A stretch of DNA of 64,000 bases. It comes from Methylobacterium sp. (GTDB lineage Bacteria; Pseudomonadota; Alphaproteobacteria; Rhizobiales; Beijerinckiaceae). Below the pieces are notes generated by a model that saw nothing but the letters and a program-made list of their open reading frames with translations, had not been told where the DNA came from and did not search any database. Where the stretch lies: positions 62,001 to 126,000 of the forward strand of contig JADCCN010000003.1 in assembly GCA_020252645.1 (NCBI GenBank), given 5' to 3'. A program made the translations under genes and the position numbers. Positions 33,647 through 42,737 of the stretch are shown here, piece by piece. The stretch's first letter is position 1. Each line of letters begins with the position of its first letter.

Positions 33647-35470
33647 TCAGGCCCCCCAGAAGATCGAGGCGCCCTCATCGGCGCGGCCAATACCGGTGCG
33701 GAAGCCGGCAAACAGCTCGCGGCCCAGCCCTTCCCCGGCGGAGGGCTGGTTCGAGACCGCCGGCATGCGGCGCGCGAATTCGGCGTTATCCATCTCAACT
33801 TCCAGCCGCCCGCCGACGGAATCGATGGTGATGACATCGCCATCCCGGAGCCGCGCGATCGCCCCGCCCTCCTTCGCTTCCGGCGTGAGATGCAGCGCGC
33901 TCAGCACCTTGCCGGATGCGCCGGAGAGGCGTCCATCGGTGAGAAGCGCGACCTTGAGCCCGCGATTCTGCAAAACGCCGAGCATGGGCATGAGCGAATG
34001 CAGCTCCGGCATGCCATTCGCCCTCGGGCCCTGATTGCGCACGACAATCACCGCATCCTCGGTAATGGCATTGGCCTTGAAATCCGCCTGGAAAGCCTCC
34101 GGGCTTTCATAGACACGGGCCGGCGCGGTGAGCGATTGCTTGTCGGCCGCCACCGCCGAGGTCTTCACGATCGCCCGACCCAGGGGGCCCGTGACCAGCG
34201 CGAGGCCGCCCTCCGGCGAGAAGGGATCGGCCCCGCCGCGCAGGATCGACGGCGCGGGCGAAACCGCCGGCGGTTCACGGTAGGCAATGCCGCAACCATT
34301 CAGCACGGGCTCCTTCGCATAGGCCGAGAGGCCCTGCCCCGCCAGCGTCGGCACATCCTCGAAGAGAATCCCCGCCCCAATCAGTTCGCGCGCCACGAAA
34401 GCGAGCCCGCCCGCCGCCTGGAACTGGTTCACATCCGCAGAACCATTGGGATAGATCCGCGCGAGCAAAGGCACGGCCTTCGCAAGATCCGCAAAATCCT
34501 CCCAGGTGATGCGATAGCCCGCGGCACGCGCCATCGCGACGAGATGGATCAGGTGATTGGTCGAGCCGCCCGTGGCATGCAGGCCTGCCATGGCATTGAT
34601 GAAGGCGCGGGCATCGAGCATCCCGCCGATGCCCATCCCCTCGGCCGCGCGGGCGAGCACGAGGCGCACGGCCTCGCGCGTCATGGCTTCTCGCAATGGC
34701 GTGCCCGGCGGAATGAAGGCCGTGCCGGGCACGTGCAAACCCATCAGTTCCATCATCATCTGGTTGGAATTCGCCGTGCCGTAGAAGGTGCAGGTGCCCG
34801 GCGCGTGGTAGCTCTTCATCTCGGCCTCGAGCAGCGCATCCCGGCCCGCTTCGCCGCTGGCATAGCCCTGCCGCACGCGGGTCTTCTCGTCGTTCGGAAG
34901 ACCCGAGGGCATCGGTCCGGCCGGCACGAAGGCGACCGGCAGATGCCCGAAACTCAGCGCGCCGATAAGCAATCCCGGCACGATCTTGTCGCAGACGCCG
35001 AGCATCAGCACGCCATCGAACACGTTATGCGACAGCGACACCGCCGTCGCCATCGCGATCACATCGCGGGAGAAGAGCGACAGCTCCATGCCCGGCTGCC
35101 CCTGGGTCACGCCATCGCACATCGCGGGCACGCCGCCCGCGACCTGCGCAGTGGCGCCAAGCTCCCGCGCGGCCGCCTTGAGGATGGCCGGATAGGTCTC
35201 GAAGGGCTTATGCGCCGAGAGCATGTCGTTATAGGAGGTGACAATGCCGAGATTGGGCGCGGAACCGCTCGCGATCTTCAGCTTTTCGCTGGCCGAGCAG
35301 GCTGCGGCAGCATGGGCGAGGTTGCCGCAGGAGAGCTTCCGCCGGGGCGGCATGTCCCGCCGCATGGTCGCGAGGCGCGCGAGATAAGCCGTCCGGCTTT
35401 CCGACGAGCGCGCCTCGATGCGGGAGCGTACCGCCTCCAGAACGGGTGAGAGCGGGGTGGAACTCGGCAT
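33647..35470 (-). CDS. edd: 6-phosphogluconate dehydratase
   Basis: A 607-residue IlvD/Edd-family iron-sulfur dehydratase making 2-keto-3-deoxy-6-phosphogluconate in the Entner-Doudoroff pathway. SYNDMLSAHKPFETYP, MCDGVTQGQPGMELSLFSRD, GTANSNQMMMELMGLHVPG and LLTDGRLSGASGKV are Edd-specific; candidate cluster cysteines include those in CDGVTQG and GTCTFYG. Start ATG 35470 is chosen because GAGGA sits seven bases upstream; an in-frame GTG at 35500 is possible. zwf, pgl and eda are not nearby. It is divergent from the kinase gene at 36209, with a broken VOC gene between. Confidence 0.95.
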   Translation of the reverse strand: MPSSTPLSPVLEAVRSRIEARSSESRTAYLARLATMRRDMPPRRKLSCGNLAHAAAACSASEKLKIASGSAPNLGIVTSYNDMLSAHKPFETYPAILKAAARELGATAQVAGGVPAMCDGVTQGQPGMELSLFSRDVIAMATAVSLSHNVFDGVLMLGVCDKIVPGLLIGALSFGHLPVAFVPAGPMPSGLPNDEKTRVRQGYASGEAGRDALLEAEMKSYHAPGTCTFYGTANSNQMMMELMGLHVPGTAFIPPGTPLREAMTREAVRLVLARAAEGMGIGGMLDARAFINAMAGLHATGGSTNHLIHLVAMARAAGYRITWEDFADLAKAVPLLARIYPNGSADVNQFQAAGGLAFVARELIGAGILFEDVPTLAGQGLSAYAKEPVLNGCGIAYREPPAVSPAPSILRGGADPFSPEGGLALVTGPLGRAIVKTSAVAADKQSLTAPARVYESPEAFQADFKANAITEDAVIVVRNQGPRANGMPELHSLMPMLGVLQNRGLKVALLTDGRLSGASGKVLSALHLTPEAKEGGAIARLRDGDVITIDSVGGRLEVEMDNAEFARRMPAVSNQPSAGEGLGRELFAGFRTGIGRADEGASIFWGA

Positions 35471-35580
35471 TCGCGTTTCCTCGGGCATATCTTCCGTCAC
35501 ATGGCAGGATTTGCCTCGCGATGCGGCTCTTCTCCAATCCGGACCGGAGAAGTATAAAAACTACAATGTGAGTAGGAAAA

Positions 35581-36148
35581 ATACAATCACACTTCGCCGC
35601 GCGATTTCAGGGCGCGTCCGACCACGCGGTGAGCGAGGCCTTCTACCTCGGCGATCCTGAAGGCAACGGCATCGAGGTTTATGCCGATCGCCCGCGAGCA
35701 GATTGGCGTCGCGACCACGAAGGCGTCGACATGACGACCGGCCCGATGGGCGAGCGCGATTCTTGTGCAACACGCAAGCCCCGGCGATGAAACCCCGCGC
35801 CTGCCGGCGGGAACGCGAATCGGACATTTCCACCTGCAGGTAGGCGATGTCGATCATGCTGCGAAGTGGTGGCAGGATGTTCCGGGAATGGACATCACCC
35901 ATCGCCGGCCCGGCGCGCGCTTTCTCTCCTGGGGCGGCTATCATCACCATATCGGGCTCAATGCCTGGAACAGCGCGGGTGCAGGCCCGCGTGACCCCGA
36001 TGTCACGGGCCTCGAGGCGATGACCTTCGCCATTCGCGACGGGAGCGACTTCGACCGCCTGGCAAGGCCGCTCGGCGCGGCGGCGGATGCCACGGAGTTT
36101 CAGGCCCGCGAGCCCTTCGGCATCTCGGTCTCCTTCCGGAGGCTGTGA
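35581..36148 (+). pseudogene. Broken VOC-family (catechol-2,3-dioxygenase-like) gene
   Basis: The first part (about 35605-35760) reads [20 protein letters not shown] then [17 protein letters not shown], the end of an N-terminal VOC module with its glutamate metal ligand. At about 35755-35765 a one-base frameshift moves the reading frame to [20 protein letters not shown] and GHFHLQVGDVDHAAKWW, the second VOC module, which runs to 36148. The first ~70 residues of the usual N-terminal module are missing. The 127-codon frame starting at 35765 could still be translated, but alone it is half a domain pair. Intact relatives are ring-cleaving dioxygenase or glyoxalase-like proteins of ~280-300 residues. 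Confidence 0.78.
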
Positions 36149-36208
36149 CCCCGTCCCTTGCACCCGGAGGCGGAATACGCGAAGAGAGGCTCGTAATCAT
36201 CGTATGAA

Positions 36209-37195
36209 ATGAGTGTGTCCATGCCTGCCGCGCCGGTTTCCGTCTCCTCCCTGCTCGTTCCGGCTGCCCGGTGTTTCGATCTGCTGGCCATCGGCGAACC
36301 CATGATGGAATTCGCCGAGGTCACGCGCGGTGGTGAGCGGCTCTACCTGCCGGGCCATGGCGGGGATACTTCCAACGCCATCATCGCGGCCGCGCGGCAG
36401 GGTGCCGAATGTGCCTATTTCACTGCGCTGGGGGCGGATGCCTTCGGCGCGGATTTCCTGCGCCTCTGGGCGACGGAGGGTGTTGATGCCTCGCGTGTCA
36501 TCACCCGCGCCGATGGCTCCACGGGCATCTATTTCATCACCTATGGCGCGGATGGCCACCAGTTCAGCTACTGGCGGAAGGGCTCGGCCGCGAGCCGCAT
36601 GACGCCCGCCGAGATTCCCGCCGATCTCATCGCGGAGGTGCGCGTGCTGCATGTCTCGGGCATCAGCCAGGCCATTTCGGAGAATTGCGCCGACGCGATC
36701 TTCGCGGCCATCACCGCGGCGAGGAAGGCCGGGACGGTGGTGAGCTACGATACCAACCTTCGCCTGAAGCTCTGGCCCCTCGAGCGCGCCCGCGCGATCA
36801 CCCATGCGGCGATGGCCGAGGCGGATATCGCGCTGCCCGGCCTTGATGACGCGCAGATCCTCACCGGCCTTGAGACGCCCGATGAAATCTGCGATTTCTA
36901 TCTCGGCCTCGGCGCGAAAATCGTCGCGCTGACCCTGGGCAGGAACGGCACGATGGTCGCGACGCCGGCGTCGCGCGCGCTGGTGCCGGCCTATCCGGTC
37001 GTGGCGGTCGACGCCTCCGGTGCAGGCGACACCTTCGACGGAGCCTTCCTCGCGGAATGGCTCCGCACGGGCGATCCTTTCGCGGCCGCCGCCTATGCCA
37101 ATGCGGCGGCGGCGCTCGCCACCCTCGGCCATGGCGCGGTGGCGCCCATGCCGAAGCGTGCGGCCGTGGAAAGCTTCCGCGCGAGCCGCGACTAG
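36209..37195 (+). CDS. PfkB-family sugar kinase, probable 2-keto-3-deoxygluconate kinase
   Basis: A 328-residue ribokinase-family protein. N-terminal FDLLAIGEPMMEFAEV, GGDTSNAIIAAARQGAECAY, and the C-terminal anion-hole/catalytic motif VDASGAGDTFDGAFLAEWL with the catalytic Asp. The GGDTSN element and closeness to KdgK-type kinases suggest phosphorylation of 2-keto-3-deoxygluconate to KDPG, the same compound made by Edd encoded nearby; that specificity is inference. The start at ATG 36209 leaves a ~20-residue extension before the fold; ATG 36221 is an alternative. The TAG stop is the first codon of a module A repeat. Confidence 0.82.
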   Translation: MSVSMPAAPVSVSSLLVPAARCFDLLAIGEPMMEFAEVTRGGERLYLPGHGGDTSNAIIAAARQGAECAYFTALGADAFGADFLRLWATEGVDASRVITRADGSTGIYFITYGADGHQFSYWRKGSAASRMTPAEIPADLIAEVRVLHVSGISQAISENCADAIFAAITAARKAGTVVSYDTNLRLKLWPLERARAITHAAMAEADIALPGLDDAQILTGLETPDEICDFYLGLGAKIVALTLGRNGTMVATPASRALVPAYPVVAVDASGAGDTFDGAFLAEWLRTGDPFAAAAYANAAAALATLGHGAVAPMPKRAAVESFRASRD

Positions 37196-37335
37196 AGCAT
37201 GCTGTGAAAAAGTGGAATCCGGTTTTTCAAAAAAAAGCATGTGATAACAATAAAATAAGAGCATGATGTGCTTCCGTCTGAACACATCATGCTCCAGAGC
37301 GGTTGCCGATCTGACTGAATGAGATCGACCGCTCT
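37193..37335 (+). repeat. RIME-like repeat, modules A and B
   Basis: Module A (37193-37295) begins exactly at the kinase stop codon (GACTAGAGCATGCTGTG) and is followed by module B (37294-37335). The first hairpin is slightly degraded (TTTTTCAAAAAAAAGCATG). A spacer of ~45 bases separates it from module D. Confidence 0.9.
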
Positions 37336-37379
37336 AACCGGCTTCCCTTGCCTCGCCGGCGTTGGTATACCACCGCCGC

Positions 37380-37484
37380 TAGAGCATGCTCTCGCAAAAG
37401 CGGATACCGGTTTTGCGTAACAACATGCGACAAAACAATAAGATAGAGATCGGTTTTGATTCCATCAAAACGAGACGTGCTCTA
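37380..37484 (+). repeat. RIME-like repeat, module D
   Basis: AGAGCATGCTCTCGCAAAAGCGGATACCGGTTTTGCG-type hairpin, then ACAACATGCGACAAAACAATAAGATAG and a second hairpin CGGTTTTGATTCCATCAAAACGAGACGTGCTCTA. Same two-hairpin architecture as module A but a different sequence; the other copy is at 63810-63914, inverted. Together with the A-B element it accounts for the 315-base gap 37196-37510. Confidence 0.88.
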
Positions 37485-37510
37485 GAACCGGACCGGGGGA
37501 GGGAAATCGC

Positions 37511-38362
37511 ATGGGCGAGCATGTGCGCATTTTCGAGATGAGCCCGCGCGATGGCCTGCAGAACGAGGCGCGTCTCATCCCCACGGCGGACAAGATCGAA
37601 CTCGTCAACCGCCTCTCCGAATGCGGTTTCGACCGGATCGAGGTCACGAGTTTCGTCTCGCCGAAATGGGTGCCGCAGATGGCGGACGCGGCGGAAGTGA
37701 TGGCGGGGATCACGCGAAAGCCGGGCATCGGCTATGCGGTGCTCACGCCCAATCTCAAGGGCTATGAAGGCGCGCGCGCGGCAGAGGCCGATGAGGTGGC
37801 GATCTTCGCCTCCGCCTCCGAAGGCTTCAGCCGGAAGAACATCAATTGCTCCATCGCCGAGAGCTTGCAGCGCTTCGAACCGATATTGGCCGCTGCGAAA
37901 GCCGACGGCATGCCCGTGCGCGGCTATATTTCCTGCGTGGTCGAATGCCCTTATGACGGCCCCACCCCGCCGGGGAAGGCAGCGGAGGTCGCAAGCGCGC
38001 TTTTCGGCATGGGCTGCTACGAGGTGAGCCTCGGCGACACGATCGGCAAGGCGACACCCGAGGGCATCGGGCGCATGCTCGATGCGGTGGGCAGGGTGGT
38101 GCCGCCGGCCAGGCTCGCCGGGCATTATCATGATACGGGCGGGCGGGCTTTGGAGAACATCGCGGCTAGCCTCGCGCGGGGTTTGCACGTCTTCGATGCC
38201 GCCGTCGGCAATCTCGGCGGCTGCCCCTATGCGCCGGGCGCGAAGGGCAATGTGGATACCCTCGCGGTGGCGCGCATGCTCCACGCCAGGGGCTACGAGA
38301 CCGGTCTGGACCTCGCAAAGCTCGAATCCGTTGCCGCCTTCGCGCGCGGCCTCAGGGGATAA
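37511..38362 (+). CDS. Hydroxymethylglutaryl-CoA lyase
   Basis: A 283-residue DRE-TIM metallolyase. EMSPRDGLQNEARLIPTADK starts the barrel with the Arg-Asp pair, RIEVTSFVSPKWVPQMADA follows, and GNLGGCPYAPGAKGNVDT holds the signature cysteine; AGHYHDTGG supplies the metal histidines. It splits HMG-CoA to acetyl-CoA and acetoacetate, the last step of leucine breakdown. Three bases separate it from the next gene, a methylglutaconyl-CoA hydratase-like crotonase. The dehydrogenase and carboxylase of the pathway are not in the window. Confidence 0.94.
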   Translation: MGEHVRIFEMSPRDGLQNEARLIPTADKIELVNRLSECGFDRIEVTSFVSPKWVPQMADAAEVMAGITRKPGIGYAVLTPNLKGYEGARAAEADEVAIFASASEGFSRKNINCSIAESLQRFEPILAAAKADGMPVRGYISCVVECPYDGPTPPGKAAEVASALFGMGCYEVSLGDTIGKATPEGIGRMLDAVGRVVPPARLAGHYHDTGGRALENIAASLARGLHVFDAAVGNLGGCPYAPGAKGNVDTLAVARMLHARGYETGLDLAKLESVAAFARGLRG

Positions 38363-38365
38363 GCC

Positions 38366-39166
38366 ATGAAACCCGAAAGCCCTCGCCTCGAAACCCTGCG
38401 CTTCACCTGGGACGATACCGGCATCGCAACGCTGACGCTCAACGCGCCGGAGAAGCACAACGCGCTCTCGCCCGCGATGATCGCGGAACTTTCGGCCATG
38501 GCGGCGCGCATCAATGCCGATCCGGCCATCCGCGTGGCGATCCTCGCGGGGGAAGGCGCTAGCTTCTGCGCCGGCGGCGATCTCGGCTGGATGCGCCAGC
38601 AGATGACCGCGACGCGCGGCCAGCGCATGGCCGAGGCGCGCAAGCTCGCGGAAATGCTTTACGCCCTGAATACGCTGGAAAAGCCGCTGATCGGCCGCGT
38701 GCATGGCAATGCCTTCGGCGGCGGCGTGGGGATGATTGCGGTCTGCGATGTCGCCATCGCGGCGGAGGGTGCGAAGCTCGGCCTCACCGAAACGAAGCTC
38801 GGGCTCATCCCGGCGACCATCTCGCCCTACGTGCTGGCGCGGATGGGAGAGGGGCGCGCAAGGCGGGTCTTCATGTCGGCGCGGCTCTTCGAGGCGCGCG
38901 AGGCGGCAGAACTCGGCCTCCTCGCGAAGGTGGTCCCGGCGGAAGATCTGGATGCCGCCGTGATGGCCGAGGCGAAGCCCTATCTTGCGACCGCACCCGG
39001 CGCGGTCGCGGCCTCGAAGGCGCTGGCCCGCGCCATGGGTCCGCGCATCGATGCCCAGGTCATCGATGACACGATCCGCCGCCTTGCGGATACATGGGAA
39101 AACCCGGAAGCCATGGAAGGTGTTTCCGCCTTCTTCGAAAAGCGGAAGGCGCATTGGGTGAGATAG
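38366..39166 (+). CDS. Enoyl-CoA hydratase, probable methylglutaconyl-CoA hydratase (LiuC-like)
   Basis: A 266-residue crotonase. Oxyanion-hole segments SFCAGGDLGWMRQQM and HGNAFGGGVGMIAVCDVAIA are visible; the GGGVG form lacks the first catalytic glutamate of classical hydratases, while the second is kept in LTETKLGLIPATISPYVL. This exact combination is usual in bacterial LiuC proteins, which hydrate 3-methylglutaconyl-CoA to HMG-CoA, the substrate of the lyase encoded three bases upstream. The pairing makes the assignment strong. Convergent with the acetyltransferase-like gene, two bases apart. Confidence 0.9.
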   Translation: MKPESPRLETLRFTWDDTGIATLTLNAPEKHNALSPAMIAELSAMAARINADPAIRVAILAGEGASFCAGGDLGWMRQQMTATRGQRMAEARKLAEMLYALNTLEKPLIGRVHGNAFGGGVGMIAVCDVAIAAEGAKLGLTETKLGLIPATISPYVLARMGEGRARRVFMSARLFEAREAAELGLLAKVVPAEDLDAAVMAEAKPYLATAPGAVAASKALARAMGPRIDAQVIDDTIRRLADTWENPEAMEGVSAFFEKRKAHWVR

Positions 39167-39167
39167 C

Positions 39168-40361
39168 TCAGTCGCAGGAGGGTGGCGCGGGCGGGGTTCC
39201 GCGCCCATTCTTCCAGCGGTCGCGCAAGGCACGCATCCGTGGGGAAACCGCGAGCCGCCGGTAGAAATAGCGCAGCGCCGCGCCGGGCACGGACATCGTG
39301 TTCAGCGGAATTTCGACCGTGACCAATGGCAGGCGTTCGGCACCGAAACGACGCTTGTAAGCATAATCGCCCATCGCGAAATCAAAAGTGCGAACACCCT
39401 GCGCGTGCAGATGCTGCATCAGGTGCTCGGTAACGAGGAGGCCGGGCGCCATGGGTGCCCAGGGGCCGAACTGGTTGGCAACGCGCAGATAGACGGCGGT
39501 CGCGCCATCGCGCACCGCGAAATTGACCGCGACGATCTCCTCGCCGGCGAGCGCGGCAGCCATGGCGACGCGCTTCTGCGGCAACCCGCCCCGCGCCAAT
39601 GCGCGGTAGAACCCGGCATAGGGCTCCTGATCGAGGATATAGGGTGCGCCCTTGTCTTCGATGCGTTCGCGCTGCAGGGAGTCGAAACGCCGGAGCCAGG
39701 TGATGGCCTCGCCTGCATCTTCGGTGATCTTGAACCGGGCTCCGGGCTGACGCAGGAAGCGACGCCGGCATTTACCGAGTTTCTCGCGCATCTTGGGGGT
39801 CAGCCGCGCGAAGTAATCCTCCCAGCGTTCCGGCAGATCCACCACCCAGCCGGAGATGCGGTCGGGGACCGCAAATCCATGATGGACCAGCGGATTGGGC
39901 ACGCCTGCAAGGACCAGCGGCATCCGCTTGAGGTGCAGCAGGTCGGCCTCGGGCAGGGCGGGGCGGATCGCATTCCAGAGGGCTTCGGCACTCTGGCGCG
40001 CCACGATTTCCGGGTGGCCGAGCAGAGGCGGATTATAGTCGCTGACACCAAGATCGGGCGTCGAAAGCAGGCGGCCGCTTCTCTCCCGCCGGAGCACCAG
40101 CGGCAAGGCCAGCACCGGCTCGCCGCCCGCCTCCTCAACGCTCAGCCAGTAGCAGCCCTCGACCGCCGGGCCCGGCATGGTGCCGAGCCAGGTCGAAAGC
40201 CAGAGCGCGCTCTGGAAAACGCTGCGGGCAAAAGGCGCGACGAGCGCTTCGAAATCGCCCGCGGCGCTGATCGGCTGGAGCTTGGCCGAGAGGGCCGCCC
40301 CCGGCGTTCCGCTGACGGGGGCCGGCAGGGGCCTCGCCTTGGCGATCGCCTGCAACTGCAT
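39168..40361 (-). CDS. GNAT/BioF2-like (CelD-type) acyltransferase of the EPS locus
   Basis: A 397-residue protein with the double-GNAT BioF2-like fold often named CelD or 'cellulose biosynthesis protein'. YFARLTPKMREKLGKCRRRF (about 190-210), AALAGEEIVAVNFAVRDGAT and FDFAMGDYAYKRRFGAERLP (near 340-360) are typical. Such proteins are widespread in polysaccharide loci and may acylate sugars. It is divergent from the Wzz-type gene; the 230-base gap between them (40362-40591) should hold promoters in both directions. The substrate is unknown. Confidence 0.8.
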   Translation of the reverse strand: MQLQAIAKARPLPAPVSGTPGAALSAKLQPISAAGDFEALVAPFARSVFQSALWLSTWLGTMPGPAVEGCYWLSVEEAGGEPVLALPLVLRRERSGRLLSTPDLGVSDYNPPLLGHPEIVARQSAEALWNAIRPALPEADLLHLKRMPLVLAGVPNPLVHHGFAVPDRISGWVVDLPERWEDYFARLTPKMREKLGKCRRRFLRQPGARFKITEDAGEAITWLRRFDSLQRERIEDKGAPYILDQEPYAGFYRALARGGLPQKRVAMAAALAGEEIVAVNFAVRDGATAVYLRVANQFGPWAPMAPGLLVTEHLMQHLHAQGVRTFDFAMGDYAYKRRFGAERLPLVTVEIPLNTMSVPGAALRYFYRRLAVSPRMRALRDRWKNGRGTPPAPPSCD

Positions 40362-40591
40362 TCTGCCTGATCCCCTCCGCGCGCATCGGCTTCAGCCGCG
40401 CAAAAATACGTCAAGTTTCCGAAAACACAGAGGTGAAGGGGCCGGGTTGCTGTGGCCCGCGCGGGTCTTTGCTCCAATCTTGCTGAACGCTTCGTAAAGA
40501 ATCCTCTGTCACGGTGATCCGGCGGAACCGTCAGTGCCTCTTCGCGCGCGGGTTCACAAAGCGTTGTGGCGTTCTGAGGTTCTCGGGGTTG

Positions 40592-42736
40592 ATGGTTCGG
40601 CAGGCAGGAGGCTCTCGCAGGCCAAGGAGGCTTTCCGCGCAGGCTGGCACGACGCCTTCGGCTGCCGGCTGGCCTGTTTCCGCCTACCCGCCGGCTCCTC
40701 TCGGGCCAGGGGGCGGCGATACTCCGGTCGGCATCGTGGAATTCGGAGCGATCCTGCGCCGACGCTGGCGGAGCATCCTCGTCGTCACCCTCGGCTTCAC
40801 GATGCTCGGTGCCGCCTTTGCCTTCCTGTCGAAGCCGGAATTCACCGCCTCGACGATGATCTTCGTGGACCCGCGCAACCGCGCAAGCTTCCAGATCGAG
40901 GGAACGGGCACCGGAGGCTTCTTCGATCCCAACCTTGTCGACAGCCAGATCGTCGTGATCGAGAGCGACACGGTGCTCCAGCGCGTCATCGCCGCCGAGA
41001 AACTCGGCGAGGATGCCGAATTCGCGAAGGGACCGGGGGATGCGCAAGCCAATGTGCTGCGCCACCTCAAGGAAGCGGTGAAGGTGAAGCGCCCCGACCG
41101 CACCTATGTGGTCGAGGTGCAGGTGAAGACCGGCTCGGGGGAGAAATCCGCCCGCATCGCCAATGCGATCGCGGCCGCCTATCTCAGCGATGGCCGGGAC
41201 ACCAAGAACGAAACCGCCCAGCGCGAAGGAAACTGGCTCGATACCCACCTGAAAAATCTTCTGGACCGGCTGAAGGAAGCCGAGGCGCGCGTGGAGGCCT
41301 ACAAGGTCGAGAACAAGATCCTCGGCGTCGAAGGGCGGCTCGTGGGGGAACAGCAGCTGAGCGAACTCAACCGCGGCATCGTGGAAGCACAGCGTCGCGC
41401 TTCCGAGGCCAGGGCCGTGCTTGATCAGGTGGAACTCACCCGCCGCTCGGGACGCCCGGCCGATACATCGGTCGAGGCCCTGAGATCCGGCGTGATCGAG
41501 CGGCTGCGCACCCAGCTCACGGAAGTGCTGCGCCTCGAAGCCAATGCCCGCACGACGCTCGGCCCGCAGCACCCCGCCTATCGCGAAATTCGCGAGCAGA
41601 TCGTGGAGACGCGCCGGCAGATCAACGAAGAGCTCAGCCGCATCGCGGAAGGCGCAAGCTCAGCCTACCAGGTGGCGCAGGCCAATCTCGCAAGCCTCGA
41701 GAAGCAGCTCGACCAGCTCAAGCGCGAGGCCACGGGCACGAACCAGACATTGCTGCGCCTGCGCGAACTCGAGCGCGCGGTGGAAGCGCAGAAGGCGGTT
41801 TACGAGAAATTCCTGCGCGACAAGGAACAGATCGCGCGCCTCACGGTGGATACGCCGGCCGGTCGCGTCATCGCCCCGGCCATCCCGCCGGAGCGGCGCT
41901 CCTTTCCCAATCGCCCGCTGATCCTGCTGCTGTCCTTCGCGGTCGGCCTGTTCTTCGGCGTGGCCTGGGCGCTCCTCCTCGAAACGCTGGCGCAGGCCCG
42001 GACCGGCGGTCGCAACCCGGCCGCGCCAACACCCGTTTCCGGCGGCTGGCCCGCCCTCGCAAGGCCGGCTCCGCCCGAAAGCCTGCATGCGCGCCTGCCT
42101 TCGGGCTCAAAGCGCTCGCTTTTCGGTCGCAAGCAGGCCTCAGCGCCCATTTCAGCGAATGCGGTGCTCACCCGGCCCGATTGCGAATATGCCAGGGAAA
42201 TCCGTCGTTTCGCGGGGGATCTCGTCGCGAGCCTCGATACCGGCACGACCTCGACCTTTCTGATCACGGGCGTGAAGCCCGGCGAAAGCCAGCCGGTCCT
42301 CACGGTCAACCTCGCGCTCGCGCTCGCCCAGATGGGGATGAACGTGCTGCTGATCGACGGCACAGGCCGGCCGGGCGGCGTGAAGGCGCATCTGCCGGCT
42401 GTCCGCAGCCCCGTCCAGATCGATGTCAACGGCCAGCCGAGCCTGGTCGAGGCTTTGCCGCCCGCAGGGGTCGGTTCGCTGTTCTTCCTGCCCTATGGCC
42501 GGGTGGGCCTTCACCGAACCGGCACGCGGCTGCCGAAGCGCGGGGCCTGCGCCATTGTCCTGATCGATGGCCCGGCGATCGGCACGCCCGATCTCGAGCG
42601 TATCGATGTCGAACAGGTGGCCGATGGCGTGATCGCCGTTCTGCCGGCGGGTTCCGACCCGGCCGGCACCATGGCGCGGGCGCTGAGCCGGCGCTTCGGC
42701 TCCGCGTTTGCGGGCTTCATCGAACAAGCCGCCTGA
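40592..42736 (+). CDS. Wzz/GumC-type polysaccharide co-polymerase with degenerate tyrosine-kinase-like domain
   Basis: About 714 residues. The Wzz domain begins GIVEFGAILRRRWRSILVVT (first membrane helix), has a long periplasmic coiled coil (LKNLLDRLKEAEARVEAYKV and similar to ~400) and the PxxP-type second helix region IPPERRSFPNRPLILLLSFA. The C-terminal part resembles BY-kinases, but the P-loop (42269-42295) reads GVKPGESQP instead of PGEGKTT, and no tyrosine-rich tail follows. It probably sets chain length without kinase activity. The start is uncertain: ATG 40592 is used; GTG 40514 is in frame. It is followed one base later by the polymerase-like gene. Confidence 0.85.
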   Translation: MVRQAGGSRRPRRLSAQAGTTPSAAGWPVSAYPPAPLGPGGGDTPVGIVEFGAILRRRWRSILVVTLGFTMLGAAFAFLSKPEFTASTMIFVDPRNRASFQIEGTGTGGFFDPNLVDSQIVVIESDTVLQRVIAAEKLGEDAEFAKGPGDAQANVLRHLKEAVKVKRPDRTYVVEVQVKTGSGEKSARIANAIAAAYLSDGRDTKNETAQREGNWLDTHLKNLLDRLKEAEARVEAYKVENKILGVEGRLVGEQQLSELNRGIVEAQRRASEARAVLDQVELTRRSGRPADTSVEALRSGVIERLRTQLTEVLRLEANARTTLGPQHPAYREIREQIVETRRQINEELSRIAEGASSAYQVAQANLASLEKQLDQLKREATGTNQTLLRLRELERAVEAQKAVYEKFLRDKEQIARLTVDTPAGRVIAPAIPPERRSFPNRPLILLLSFAVGLFFGVAWALLLETLAQARTGGRNPAAPTPVSGGWPALARPAPPESLHARLPSGSKRSLFGRKQASAPISANAVLTRPDCEYAREIRRFAGDLVASLDTGTTSTFLITGVKPGESQPVLTVNLALALAQMGMNVLLIDGTGRPGGVKAHLPAVRSPVQIDVNGQPSLVEALPPAGVGSLFFLPYGRVGLHRTGTRLPKRGACAIVLIDGPAIGTPDLERIDVEQVADGVIAVLPAGSDPAGTMARALSRRFGSAFAGFIEQAA

Positions 42737-42737
42737 G

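Noticed and set aside
35765-36148. An intact small glyoxalase gene
   Set aside because: Sequence just upstream encodes the missing first module of the same protein in another frame, so this is part of a broken larger gene.
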